Source of the DNA: SCGC-AAA076-P13 sp964613455
GTDB taxonomy: Bacteria > Pseudomonadota > Gammaproteobacteria > Magnimaribacterales > D2472
NCBI GenBank assembly: GCA_964613455.1
Contig: CAZTGS010000001.1
Span: 62,001-126,000, forward strand
DNA length: 64,000 nt
Direction: 5' to 3'
Shown: positions 1 to 8,123 of the stretch, in pieces
Layout of the letters: the number at the start of each line of letters is the position of its first letter
Numbering within the stretch: the first letter of the stretch is position 1
The notes under the pieces: model-generated
The model's database searches: none
Told to the model about the DNA's origin: nothing
Seen by the model: the letters and a program-made list of their open reading frames with translations, nothing else
Program-made: the position numbers and the translations under genes

Positions 1-136
1 GAACTGCCATCTCATTTCTAACTGGCCTTAATACATACCAAGATGAAAGAACTAAAAAAAATAGAAAACCAGCTAGTAAGGAATCTTTAGTAAAAGCTTG
101 AAATGAATTACGAAAAAATTCTCTTGTAGATTTCAT
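1..136 (-). CDS. MFS-type transporter, N-terminal fragment cut by window edge
   Basis: An open frame starts with ATG at 136 and runs off the left end after 45 codons. It reads as a short charged N-terminus, a hydrophobic helix (about residues 19-31), then WYVLRPVRNEM. I know the similar motif YYVLRPVRDEMG from proteobacterial MFS proteins annotated as NTP/NTP or ADP/ATP-type transporters, placed just after the first membrane entry. It begins 21 nt after tRNA-Lys on the same strand, with an AAGG about 12 nt before the ATG. The substrate cannot be told from this fragment. Confidence 0.6.
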   Translation of the reverse strand, partial: MKSTREFFRNSFQAFTKDSLLAGFLFFLVLSSWYVLRPVRNEMAV

Positions 137-157
137 ATATTTATTATGCCTTAAGAG

Positions 158-233
158 TGGTGGGTCGCACAGGATTCGAACCTGTGACCAATTGATTAAA
201 AGTCAACTGCTCTACCAGCTGAGCTAGCGACCC
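158..233 (-). tRNA. tRNA-Lys (anticodon UUU)
   Basis: The 76-nt minus-strand sequence folds as a full cloverleaf. The acceptor stem GGGTCGC/GCGACCC, D arm GCTC...GAGC, anticodon loop CTTTTAA (UUU), T arm ACAGG TTCGAAT CCTGT and an encoded 3' CCA are all present. It lies directly after cpoB, the same neighbour as the lysT cluster behind cpoB in E. coli, and is probably processed from the tol-pal transcript. The encoded CCA matters for the RNase P observation at 39143-39480. Confidence 0.97.
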
Positions 234-260
234 GCGATTATGCATAATAAAAAAAGGTGA

Positions 261-920
261 TTATTCCATATTTTTCAATAACTGCAAGGCTAATGATGAA
301 GCAGTATCATTTGGGAACTCTCTTGCAACAAAATTATATTTATTTTTTGCCTTTTCTAAGTCATTTTTCTTTAAGTATATGTCACCAATTTTTTTATGCG
401 CTAAAGGAACTCTATAATGTGATGGGAAAGAAGAAACCAGTTCCATAAAATAAATTTCAGAGGAATCTAGATCATTTTCTATCATAGATATTTCGCCCAA
501 CCAAAAATAAGCTAAAGGATTTTTTTCATCATCATTAAAACTTTGCACAAAATATTTAAATAAAGAAAGAGCTTTTTTAAAATCTTGATTTTCTAACGCT
601 TCAATAGCCGCTTTATAGACATCTTCTTTACTTTTACTATCTTCTATACCTTTAAACCTAAGATTAGAATTATTTGCAAGGTCGGTAATAGAATTATCAT
701 TAGCATTTTCAACCAAAGGCGCTGATTCATTGATAAGTTTTTGAATTAGGTAATTTTGTGACTCAATATCATTCCGGAGATTTGCTAATTCTAGCTCAAG
801 TTCTTGAATTTTTAAGAAAAGAAGGTCAACTTGTATAGTACTTTCTTCTTCTCCAACTAATTTATCAGTTGAGGTAATTAGTAAAAGTACCAAAAAAGGA
901 GACAAGAAAATCTTTTTCAT
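261..920 (-). CDS. cpoB: Cell division coordinator CpoB (YbgF), Tol-Pal associated
   Basis: Periplasmic protein of 219 residues. The signal peptide (MKKIFLSPFLVLLLITSTD) is followed by a short coiled coil rich in Glu/Leu/Asn (about 28-65) and TPR-like repeats in the C-terminal half, with the family's AY.LG.I pattern in YFWLGEISM and ending LALQLLKNM. In E. coli CpoB links Tol energy to PBP1B during constriction. It is the last protein gene of the tol-pal run, 3 nt after pal, and precedes tRNA-Lys as in E. coli. Confidence 0.92.
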   Translation of the reverse strand: MKKIFLSPFLVLLLITSTDKLVGEEESTIQVDLLFLKIQELELELANLRNDIESQNYLIQKLINESAPLVENANDNSITDLANNSNLRFKGIEDSKSKEDVYKAAIEALENQDFKKALSLFKYFVQSFNDDEKNPLAYFWLGEISMIENDLDSSEIYFMELVSSFPSHYRVPLAHKKIGDIYLKKNDLEKAKNKYNFVAREFPNDTASSLALQLLKNME

Positions 921-923
921 ATG

Positions 924-1427
924 TTAGTTAATTTCAGCTCTTCTATTTTTTGCATGACTTTTTTCATCAGACCCACTCATAAGGGGTCTTTCTTCACCAT
1001 AACTTTTAACACCTAACCTAGAGGTGTCTATTCCATTTAGAGCAAAGTAGTCTTTAACAGATTCAGCCCTTCTTTGTCCAAGAGCTAAGTTATATTCCCT
1101 AGTCCCTCTTTCGTCAGCATGTCCTGATATAGTAATTTTTATAGAAGAATTATCTTTCATTGCAGTTACAGCACTTTTTAGCGTTTGAATTGATTTGCTT
1201 GTTAAGTTGTAATTATCAAATTCAAAATATACTGTTGCATTGGTAAAAATTGCTCTTGATTCATAATCTAAAGTTGTTTCTTTGGTAACTGAGGCTTGAA
1301 CAGTCTTGATTCCACCATCATAAACAGTTTCTTCGGTAATATTCATGCTTGAACAAGATGAAAGAAAAACTATTATCACTGAAGTGTTGAAAGATTTTTT
1401 TATAAATGATTTTTTAAAATTAAACAT
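924..1427 (-). CDS. pal: Peptidoglycan-associated lipoprotein Pal
   Basis: Outer-membrane lipoprotein that holds the membrane to peptidoglycan and is the end point of the Tol system. The lipobox LSSC puts the acylated cysteine at residue 25. The OmpA-like domain carries GHADERGTREYNLALGQRRA and the closing NRRAEIN. At 167 residues it is of normal length. It sits 18 nt after tolB and 3 nt before cpoB. Confidence 0.97.
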   Translation of the reverse strand: MFNFKKSFIKKSFNTSVIIVFLSSCSSMNITEETVYDGGIKTVQASVTKETTLDYESRAIFTNATVYFEFDNYNLTSKSIQTLKSAVTAMKDNSSIKITISGHADERGTREYNLALGQRRAESVKDYFALNGIDTSRLGVKSYGEERPLMSGSDEKSHAKNRRAEIN

Positions 1428-1445
1428 ACTAGTTGCTCCTATTAT

Positions 1446-2723
1446 TTACCTTAAGTACCCAGACCAAGATGGCTCCCTCACCTCTCCTTCTCTTGCTGGA
1501 AGTCGAAATCTAGCCCCACTAAGTGTCACACCTGCAAGCAAACCCATCTCATTCTCTGTTATTGCATAGACTATCACATTACCATTGGGAGAAATACTAG
1601 GTGATTCATCTAGTTTTGATTCTGTTAATGGTCTAACAAAATTTTCATTAAAATATTTTAAAGCTATTTGGAACTTACTTTTAGATCTATGGACAAAAAT
1701 TATGCCATCACCATTGCTTAAGTATGACGCCTTTGCATTATAGTTGCCCTCAAAAGTAATTCTCTTTGGTTGGGCATTCGATTTTCTCAAATTAATTTCA
1801 TACAGTTGGGGAGATCCTGATCTTCCTGATGTAAACATAATTTTAGATCCATTAGGCGACCATGATGACTCTGTATCAATTGAATAATGCTTGGTTAATC
1901 TCGTTAAGTTCTTATTCTTTAAGTTAAGAATATATATTTCAGCATTGCCATCTTGATACATGGTTAATGATAGAAACTTGCCGTTTGGAGACCATGAAGG
2001 AGAACTTATTTGAGAAGAGTTTGTTACAACTAAGTCTCTTTTTCCAGAAGCAATATTTTGGATAAAAACTTTAGCCATTCCCGTTTCAAAAGATACATAA
2101 GCAACCTCCTTGGAATCTGGAGACCATGAAGGAGATATTATAGGCTCTGAGCTCTGTAATAAAATCTGTTCATTTGCACCATCAGCATCAGCAACAATAA
2201 GTCTGAAAAGTGATTTATCATTTTTATTCAATTCAGTTACATATAAAATTTTTGTTGATGCAACACCCTGAAGTCCAGTAATCTCCTCATATATTCCATC
2301 ACTTATATAATGAGAGAGCTGCCTTATTTTGTTTGGTATGCCAAAAACTTTAGAAGTTCTTATTTTCTTCTCCTTTCTCACATCATATATATTGTAAGAT
2401 GCTGACAAATTGAATTTTTCTTCTGAGACAACTGCGCCACTAATAATAAAATCAATATTTAATAACTTAAATTCATCGTATTGGATTTCTTCTTCGTTAT
2501 TAGGAACTGAAAGGATTTGAGAATTATTATAAATTTTAAATTCTCCAGTTCGTTTTAGATCATTGATGACAATGTCATTTATTTGGTCAGTAATTTTTCT
2601 TGAACCTTCAAAATTTAAAAAAGCAACAGAATATGGATCCTCAGAACCTTGAGTTATTTCAAGAATTAACTCAGCAAAAACTAAATGCGGCATCAACAGG
2701 AATATAAATGTTATTTTTTTCAT
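1446..2723 (-). CDS. tolB: Tol-Pal system periplasmic protein TolB
   Basis: Periplasmic beta-propeller that bridges TolA and Pal. There is a signal peptide (about residues 1-17), an N-terminal domain beginning ITQGSEDPYSVAFLNF, and a C-terminal propeller with repeated PSWSPDSKE, PSWSPNGK, SSWSPNGSK and PSISPNGN blades, ending REPSWSGYLR. The length of 425 is typical. Its start overlaps the end of tolA by 4 nt (ATGA), so the two are probably translationally coupled. Confidence 0.97.
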   Translation of the reverse strand: MKKITFIFLLMPHLVFAELILEITQGSEDPYSVAFLNFEGSRKITDQINDIVINDLKRTGEFKIYNNSQILSVPNNEEEIQYDEFKLLNIDFIISGAVVSEEKFNLSASYNIYDVRKEKKIRTSKVFGIPNKIRQLSHYISDGIYEEITGLQGVASTKILYVTELNKNDKSLFRLIVADADGANEQILLQSSEPIISPSWSPDSKEVAYVSFETGMAKVFIQNIASGKRDLVVTNSSQISSPSWSPNGKFLSLTMYQDGNAEIYILNLKNKNLTRLTKHYSIDTESSWSPNGSKIMFTSGRSGSPQLYEINLRKSNAQPKRITFEGNYNAKASYLSNGDGIIFVHRSKSKFQIALKYFNENFVRPLTESKLDESPSISPNGNVIVYAITENEMGLLAGVTLSGARFRLPAREGEVREPSWSGYLR

Positions 2724-3337
2724 GATGGATTAAAGGTAATAACTACATTTCTAAAATTGTTTTGATACAAATTGTAAGATATTTGATTGAAAAAATTAAA
2801 GGTTTCAATTCTCTTAACAGCAATTATAGCTGAATTGTCGAAACGAATATTTCCACTACTTTTAATTAAATCAATATCAATAATGCGGCCATTTTTATTT
2901 ATTGACATCCTTAATTCACAAATTAGTCCGTCTTGGATATTCTGAGGTTTTATCCAAGCACTCTGAATAAATTGAATGATCATGCCGCTGAATTGATCTA
3001 TCAAATTCTGCTCAGAACTCTTAGAGATAAGGTTATCTTCCTTGATTAAATCTTTAATATCAGTCGACTGAATCACTGGAGTGAATTGAATTTTTTGATC
3101 GGTAATAGAGCTTTTTATTAACTCAATTTTCTTATCTTTAACTATTGGTTTAATCGAGTTAGTTTTAATCATTTTTTTTATTTCATCCTCAAAAAGAAGA
3201 TTAACACTAACAGGCTTGCTTAAAACAGGTCTATATTGCTTTTCTGCATAAAAGAAATCCATAAGATAAAGAATCATAATCGCATGTATTAGAAATGAAA
3301 AAAAAGACGCAACAAGATAGTCAGTTTTAATCTGCAT
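2720..3337 (-). CDS. tolA: Short TolA-like inner-membrane energy transducer
   Basis: Assigned by position between tolR and tolB, by a single N-terminal membrane helix (about 10-28) and by a C-terminal TolA/TonB-like domain (about 110-205) with WIKPQN, the core GLICELRMSINKNGRI and SSGNIRFDNSAI. At 205 residues it is about half the E. coli length: the long Ala/Lys-rich helical domain II that spans the periplasm is almost absent, replaced by about 80 polar residues. It overlaps tolR by 11 nt. Function is inferred from the locus and the fold signature. Confidence 0.88.
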   Translation of the reverse strand: MQIKTDYLVASFFSFLIHAIMILYLMDFFYAEKQYRPVLSKPVSVNLLFEDEIKKMIKTNSIKPIVKDKKIELIKSSITDQKIQFTPVIQSTDIKDLIKEDNLISKSSEQNLIDQFSGMIIQFIQSAWIKPQNIQDGLICELRMSINKNGRIIDIDLIKSSGNIRFDNSAIIAVKRIETFNFFNQISYNLYQNNFRNVVITFNPS

Positions 3338-3749
3338 AACCAGTAGTTACAATTCCAATTTTAGTTATACCAACGCTTTGAACAGCTGCCATGGCCTTTG
3401 CAACACTATCAAAAATTACTCCTTTATCACTTTGAAAAACAACTTCAATCTCTGGGTTTGCTTCAAAAATAACAATAGATTTTCTTTTAAGCTCATCAAG
3501 GTCAATTGGTAAAGTTTCATCGCCAACGTTTAAAAAATATTTACCTGAGATATCAATAGAAATTACCAAGGGCTCATTTTGGACTGTCATTTTAGTTGTA
3601 TCTGTTTTAGGGAGATTAACTTCAATTCCTTGAATTAATAACGGTGATAGCACCATAAATATAATCAAAAGGACTAGCATAACGTCAATATATGGAACTA
3701 CGTTTATCTCTGCTTTCAGTTCTTTCTTTTTTGCTAATCTATAAATCAT
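3327..3749 (-). CDS. tolR: Tol-Pal proton-channel subunit TolR
   Basis: ExbD/TolR family, 140 residues, with one membrane helix (about 17-40) that carries the proton-path aspartate in NVVPYIDVMLVLLIIFMV. The periplasmic domain follows. With TolQ it uses proton-motive force to drive TolA. It starts immediately after the tolQ stop and overlaps tolA. Confidence 0.96.
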   Translation of the reverse strand: MIYRLAKKKELKAEINVVPYIDVMLVLLIIFMVLSPLLIQGIEVNLPKTDTTKMTVQNEPLVISIDISGKYFLNVGDETLPIDLDELKRKSIVIFEANPEIEVVFQSDKGVIFDSVAKAMAAVQSVGITKIGIVTTGYAD

Positions 3750-4421
3750 TTATTTTTTAACTGACTGCTTATAAAAAATACTTGCAAGTTCTTCAGAAAA
3801 AATTAATGTTGATTGGCTCATAGTTTCTAACTCAGAAGTATATTTATTAAAGGCAATCACTGCAGGTATTGCTGCGAACAATCCCATAGCAGTAGCAACC
3901 AATGCCTCTGATATGCCTGGAGCAACTGCATTTATAGTCGCTTGAGTTGCATCAGATAAACCTTGAAACGAGGTCATAATGCCCCAGACTGTTCCAAGTA
4001 ATCCTATATATGGGCTTACAGAGCCAACATTTGCTAGAAATGGTAGGTGTTTATTCATCTCCTCTTCATCTGAAGCAATTGCAACTCTCATACAGCGATT
4101 GATTCCCTCAAGATCAAGTTCTGTAATTGCTTCATTTGAACTAATACTCTTGAATTCTATAAACGCGCTTTTAAATACGCTTAAAGATCCATATAGAGGA
4201 ATATCTTCATTAACTATTTCCTCAAAAAGAGTATTTAAATCCTCTCCACTCCAAAATCTTTTATGAAAACTTGAATTAATATCCTTAATCTTTTTATAAA
4301 AATTGTATCTTTCAACAATAACTATCCATGTTAATAAAGAAGCTATTAGAAGTATCATCATTACAATTTTTACTACAAGTCCCGCTTCAAGAAAAAGGTT
4401 TATTACAGATATGTCATTCAT
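3750..4421 (-). CDS. tolQ: Tol-Pal proton-channel subunit TolQ
   Basis: MotA/TolQ/ExbB family inner-membrane protein of 223 residues. Three membrane helices are visible (about 15-36, 127-150 and 165-190); the conserved NVGSVSPYIGLLGTVWGIMTSF and GISEALVATAMGLFAAIPAVIAFN stretches are intact. It abuts tolR and its start overlaps the end of ybgC by 8 nt. Confidence 0.97.
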   Translation of the reverse strand: MNDISVINLFLEAGLVVKIVMMILLIASLLTWIVIVERYNFYKKIKDINSSFHKRFWSGEDLNTLFEEIVNEDIPLYGSLSVFKSAFIEFKSISSNEAITELDLEGINRCMRVAIASDEEEMNKHLPFLANVGSVSPYIGLLGTVWGIMTSFQGLSDATQATINAVAPGISEALVATAMGLFAAIPAVIAFNKYTSELETMSQSTLIFSEELASIFYKQSVKK

Positions 4422-4842
4422 TTTCTTTGCCTCTGTTAAAGATTAATAATAAATCATCAGGGAATGGTTTTGGTTTTTTTGTCTCAATATTTATAAAACA
4501 AACTTCAACAACTCCATCACATACTAATTTACTCTCTTTATTACTAATAATTTTTTGATTAAATATCATGCGTGCATTAGATTTCTTTTCTACTGAGGTT
4601 TGAACTATTAGTTCATCATTTAGTTTGGCAGGAAACAGGTAGTCTATTTCTATTTTCTTTATAACAAAGCCAAACCCCTCCTCTCTTAGTATTTCTTGAT
4701 GAATATTATTACTTAACAGAAAATCTGAACGAGCTCTCTCAAAAAATTTTATATAGTTTGCATGATAAACAAATCCTTGGAAATCAGTATCCTCTACATA
4801 TATATTTAAAGAAAAATCTTTATGCTTGAAAATTTTGTTCAT
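4414..4842 (-). CDS. ybgC: Acyl-CoA thioesterase YbgC
   Basis: Hot-dog-fold thioesterase of the tol-pal operon, active on short acyl-CoA or acyl-ACP. The motif YVEDTDFQGFVYHANYIKFFERAR includes the catalytic Asp of EDTD. I chose the ATG at 4842 (142 residues) because the protein then begins like E. coli YbgC. An upstream in-frame ATG at 4872 would add ten residues and lengthen the overlap with the preceding nuclease gene from 23 to 53 nt. Confidence 0.93.
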   Translation of the reverse strand: MNKIFKHKDFSLNIYVEDTDFQGFVYHANYIKFFERARSDFLLSNNIHQEILREEGFGFVIKKIEIDYLFPAKLNDELIVQTSVEKKSNARMIFNQKIISNKESKLVCDGVVEVCFINIETKKPKPFPDDLLLIFNRGKENE

Positions 4843-5245
4843 GTAGTTCAATGTCTTTCTGAAATAACTCAAGAATAATCTGGATGAAATCAGGCCATAA
4901 CAAATCTACAGTAACTAAATTATTTTTGATCTTATCATTGATAGAAGATGCAAGAACTCTTACCTTTATAGGTCTATTATTAAATTTATATACTAGAGCT
5001 GGCTTTAGGTTTGCTCCTTTTGAGGAAGCTAGGACCTGTTCCCACCAATCAGGTCTTGGTTCTGCACCAGAACCATATGCCTTGCATTCTATACACCAGT
5101 TTCCAAGCATTAAATCAGGAAGTTCTTTGGTTCTAGTCTGCTCAAGAATTCTTTTAACGGGGTTTGTCAAACTCAAATCTTGAATTAAAGCATTTGCTAT
5201 TTGCCTTTCAAAAGTTGCGCCTTTATTTCTTGAATTAATAGTCAA
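4820..5245 (-). CDS. PD-(D/E)XK Holliday-junction resolvase-like nuclease (Hjc type)
   Basis: A 141-residue protein with the layout of archaeal and phage Hjc-like resolvases. It has a helix-1 motif NKGATFERQ (Glu13), a PD-(D/E)XK core PDLMLGNWCIECK (Asp44, Glu53, Lys55), a following EQV helix (Glu69-Gln70), and a closing strand region KPALVYKFNNRPIKVRV. The likely role is cutting branched DNA. It lies 3 nt after yebC and before ybgC, the place of ruvC-ruvA-ruvB in related genomes; no ruv gene is in the window. Another endonuclease role of the same superfamily is possible. Confidence 0.75.
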   Translation of the reverse strand: MTINSRNKGATFERQIANALIQDLSLTNPVKRILEQTRTKELPDLMLGNWCIECKAYGSGAEPRPDWWEQVLASSKGANLKPALVYKFNNRPIKVRVLASSINDKIKNNLVTVDLLWPDFIQIILELFQKDIELHEQNFQA

Positions 5246-5248
5246 TGT

Positions 5249-5986
5249 TTACTCTGTTAACTCAAAATTTTCAGGAAATTCAGCATTAGTGTGAACTTCT
5301 TGAACATCATCCAGCTCATCCATGAAATCCATTATTTTGAGAACCTTTTCTGACATTTCCTGTTCAATGGCTACCGATGTTTCTGCTCTGAGAGTTAACT
5401 CAGCATTAACATTTTCAATATTGTTGTTTTTAAGAGCCTCTAAAACATTGCTAAGTTCTGAGTTACTGGTAATAATTTCAAAATACTCGCCCTCATCAAC
5501 TAAATCATCAGCACCAGAATCAAGAACTATTTCCATCAATGATTCCTCAGAATAGTTTTTTGAGATATGAATGATTCCTATTTTGTTAAATAAGTATGAG
5601 ACCGATCCATCTGTGCCTAAGTTTCCACCAAATTTAGAAAAAGCATGACGAACATCAGATACAGTTCTATTTCTATTATCTGACATTGTTTCAACTAATA
5701 TAGCTACTCCGCCTGGACCATAACCTTCAAGTGTAATTTCTTCTAAAGCCCCGGATTCTCCAGTACCAGAACCTTTTTCGATAGCTCTTTTAATATTATC
5801 TTTGGGCATGTTTGCTGCATTTGCTTTATCTAATGCAAGTCTAAGTCTTGGATTGTCGTCAGGATCAGGACCACCTTTAGCTGCTACTGTTATTTCTCTT
5901 ATTACCTTAGTCCAAACTTTGCCCCTTGAAGCATCCTGTCGAGCTTTTCGATGTTTTATATTTGCCCATTTGGAGTGTCCGGCCAT
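5249..5986 (-). CDS. yebC: YebC/PmpR family protein
   Basis: 245 residues, starting MAGHSKWANIKHRKARQD, the family's invariant opening. GPGGVAILVE and the acidic C-terminal domain are present. The family has been described as transcriptional regulators and, more recently, as factors that relieve ribosome stalling at proline runs. It sits 3 nt after aspS, a widely conserved pair, and 3 nt before the resolvase-like gene; elsewhere the yebC-ruvC link is the norm. Confidence 0.95.
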   Translation of the reverse strand: MAGHSKWANIKHRKARQDASRGKVWTKVIREITVAAKGGPDPDDNPRLRLALDKANAANMPKDNIKRAIEKGSGTGESGALEEITLEGYGPGGVAILVETMSDNRNRTVSDVRHAFSKFGGNLGTDGSVSYLFNKIGIIHISKNYSEESLMEIVLDSGADDLVDEGEYFEIITSNSELSNVLEALKNNNIENVNAELTLRAETSVAIEQEMSEKVLKIMDFMDELDDVQEVHTNAEFPENFELTE

Positions 5987-5989
5987 CTA

Positions 5990-7756
5990 TTAATCTTCCT
6001 TGTATGTACTAATTATTTTTAATTCTTCTAATTGCGCATCATCAACTTTACTCGGCGCATCTGTTAATAAACAGGTTGCACTTTGAGTTTTTGGAAATGC
6101 AATTACATCTCTAATATTTGTAGTATTTGTAATGAGCATGACAATTCTATCTAACCCAAAAGCAATTCCTCCATGAGGAGGACATCCAGATGAAAGTGCT
6201 TTAAGTAGAAATCCGAATTTATTATCCGCTTCTTCATCAGAAATATTTAATATGTCAAAAATTGCTTTTTGCATATCAGCATCAAAAACTCTCAAAGAGC
6301 CTCCACCAATTTCATAGCCGTTAAGAACAATGTCGTACGCATGAGCTATAGATTTTTCTGGTGAATTTTTCAATTCATCAACGGAACAATCAGGAAGCGT
6401 GAATGGATGGTGAAGTGAGGTTAGGTTCCCCTCTCCATTTTTTTCAAACATTGGAAAGTCGACCACCCAACAAGGAGCCCATTTACAAGAATATAATTCT
6501 AAGTCTTCACCTATTTTTTTGATCAAGCTGCTCATGCTTAGATTAACAACTGAGTCTTTGCCTGCACCAAAAAATAATAAATCATCATTTTCTAGATCTA
6601 GATCATTAACTAAGGCAGATATAGTCTCATTTTTTAAGAATTTTAAGATTGGTGATTGAAGTCCATTCTCTAGATCGTTCTTATCATTAACTTTTATATA
6701 AGCTAGTCCTTTGGCACCTAATTTAGAAACAAAATTTGTATATTCATCTATCTGGCCTCTTGAAAGAGAATTTCCACCAGGGATTTTTAGTGCAACTACT
6801 CTAGAATTATCGTCTTTAGCTGGCTCTGCAAAAACTTTAAACTCTTCATTTTTTACTAAATCAGAAATTTCAACTAATTTTAAAGGTATTCTTAAATCAG
6901 GTTTATCACAACCAAAATCTCTCATTGAATCATGCCAGTCTAATATTGGAAAAGTATCTAAAGTATCTCCACAGAATCTTTCTACTAAGCCCTTTATCAT
7001 CCCCTCACCAATTTCCATAATATAGTTTTGATCAATAAACGATGCTTCTATATCTATTTGAGTAAATTCAGGTTGACGATCTGCTCTTAAATCTTCATCT
7101 CTAAAACATCTTGCTATTTGATAATATTTATCAAGTCCACCCATCATTAATAATTGTTTAAATAACTGAGGTGATTGTGGTAGTGCGAAAAATTTACCAG
7201 ACTGAACTCTGCTAGGAAGAATAAAATCTCTAGCCCCCTCTGGGGTAGCTCTAGTTAGTATAGGTGTTTCTATTTCATGGAAATCGTTATCATCCAAGTA
7301 GTTTCTAATCATTGAACTTATTTTTGATCTAGTAACAATTCTTTGATTCATCTCAGGCCTTCTTAAATCTAAAACTCTATTCTTAAGGCGAACATCCTCA
7401 TTTACATCTTGATAATCATCCAAAGGAAATACAGGAGTAACAGCTTTACTTAAAATATTTATATTTTTAGCTTCAAGTTCGATTTCACCTGTAATCATGT
7501 TCTTATTTATTGTTCCTTCAAGTCTAGCTCTTACTGTTCCAGAAATTTCAACAACAAATTCATTTCTTAAAGTTTCTGCAATAGAGAAAGACTTAGCATT
7601 GTCAGGATTAATAACTGCCTGGCAGATACCTTTTATATCTCTTACATCAAGAAAAATCACACCACCATGATCACGTCTTTTATGAATCCAACCACATATA
7701 GTTACTTCTTCATTAAGATTCTTGGATGTAATTTCCCCACAATAATGAGATCTCAT
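5990..7756 (-). CDS. aspS: Aspartyl-tRNA synthetase, probably non-discriminating
   Basis: Class II synthetase, 588 residues, bacterial type with the GAD insertion domain. Motif 2 (FRDEDLRADRQPEFTQ) and motif 3 (GIAFGLDRIVML) are intact. At the two positions reported to decide tRNA specificity, aligned by counting against E. coli (Leu30, Lys81), this protein has His30 (RRDHGG) and Gly81 (ARLEGTIN), as in the non-discriminating Pseudomonas aeruginosa enzyme. It would then charge both tRNA-Asp and tRNA-Asn with Asp, the latter corrected by GatCAB (59462-62618). It starts 13 nt after the FmdB-like gene. Confidence 0.97.
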   Translation of the reverse strand: MRSHYCGEITSKNLNEEVTICGWIHKRRDHGGVIFLDVRDIKGICQAVINPDNAKSFSIAETLRNEFVVEISGTVRARLEGTINKNMITGEIELEAKNINILSKAVTPVFPLDDYQDVNEDVRLKNRVLDLRRPEMNQRIVTRSKISSMIRNYLDDNDFHEIETPILTRATPEGARDFILPSRVQSGKFFALPQSPQLFKQLLMMGGLDKYYQIARCFRDEDLRADRQPEFTQIDIEASFIDQNYIMEIGEGMIKGLVERFCGDTLDTFPILDWHDSMRDFGCDKPDLRIPLKLVEISDLVKNEEFKVFAEPAKDDNSRVVALKIPGGNSLSRGQIDEYTNFVSKLGAKGLAYIKVNDKNDLENGLQSPILKFLKNETISALVNDLDLENDDLLFFGAGKDSVVNLSMSSLIKKIGEDLELYSCKWAPCWVVDFPMFEKNGEGNLTSLHHPFTLPDCSVDELKNSPEKSIAHAYDIVLNGYEIGGGSLRVFDADMQKAIFDILNISDEEADNKFGFLLKALSSGCPPHGGIAFGLDRIVMLITNTTNIRDVIAFPKTQSATCLLTDAPSKVDDAQLEELKIISTYKED

Positions 7757-7769
7757 AATTTTTCCTTAT

Positions 7770-8060
7770 TTATTTAGTAATCTTATCTTGTTTAGGCACT
7801 TTCTTGGAGTCTGAAGGTGTATTTTCTGAAGATTTATCTGAAGACTTGCTGTCATTTGATAAAAGATTCTTTTTATTGCCTGTTTTGAAGTCTGTTTCAT
7901 ACCATCCTCCTCCTTTAAGTCTAAATGAAGGGGCGGAAACCATTTTGCTTAAGGTTTCTTTGCTACAACTAGGGCATAGCTTTCTAGGCTCATCACTAAG
8001 CTTTTGAATTACTTCAATCTGATGTTCACAATCTGAACATTTATAATCATAAATCGGCAT
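7770..8060 (-). CDS. FmdB-type zinc-ribbon protein
   Basis: A 96-residue protein beginning MPIYDYKCSDCEHQIEVIQ, with a second CPSC pair, so a four-cysteine zinc ribbon over residues 8-34. A Gly-rich FRLKGGGWYETDF patch and a Lys/Ser-rich tail follow. This is the FmdB family, often directly before aspS in proteobacteria, as here. The molecular role is not settled; the name comes from a putative regulator of methylotrophic genes. It is the first gene of the minus-strand run to the left edge. Confidence 0.9.
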   Translation of the reverse strand: MPIYDYKCSDCEHQIEVIQKLSDEPRKLCPSCSKETLSKMVSAPSFRLKGGGWYETDFKTGNKKNLLSNDSKSSDKSSENTPSDSKKVPKQDKITK

Positions 8061-8123
8061 AAGTCCCCAAAAAAAGATAAAATTATAAACTATAAGGATT
8101 TATACATATAACTAAATTATAAA
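8061..8123. promoter_or_regulatory. Divergent promoter region, FmdB-like/aspS/tol run versus proS
   Basis: This 63-bp gap is the only space before both divergent units. A minus-strand TATAAT at 8082-8087 lies about 21 nt before the FmdB ATG and fits a -10 box. On the plus strand TATACA/TATAAC-like hexamers lie within 25 nt of the proS ATG. No convincing -35 box and no Shine-Dalgarno for proS are visible. Confidence 0.4.

Noticed and set aside
237..248. ATTATGCATAAT palindrome between cpoB and tRNA-Lys
   Set aside because: Its T-run lies upstream, not downstream, on the transcribed strand, so it is not a terminator; no other role is evident.
4820..5245. Resolvase-like gene as a prophage remnant
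   Set aside because: No other phage gene, att-like repeat or composition shift surrounds it, and it is tightly embedded between yebC and ybgC.
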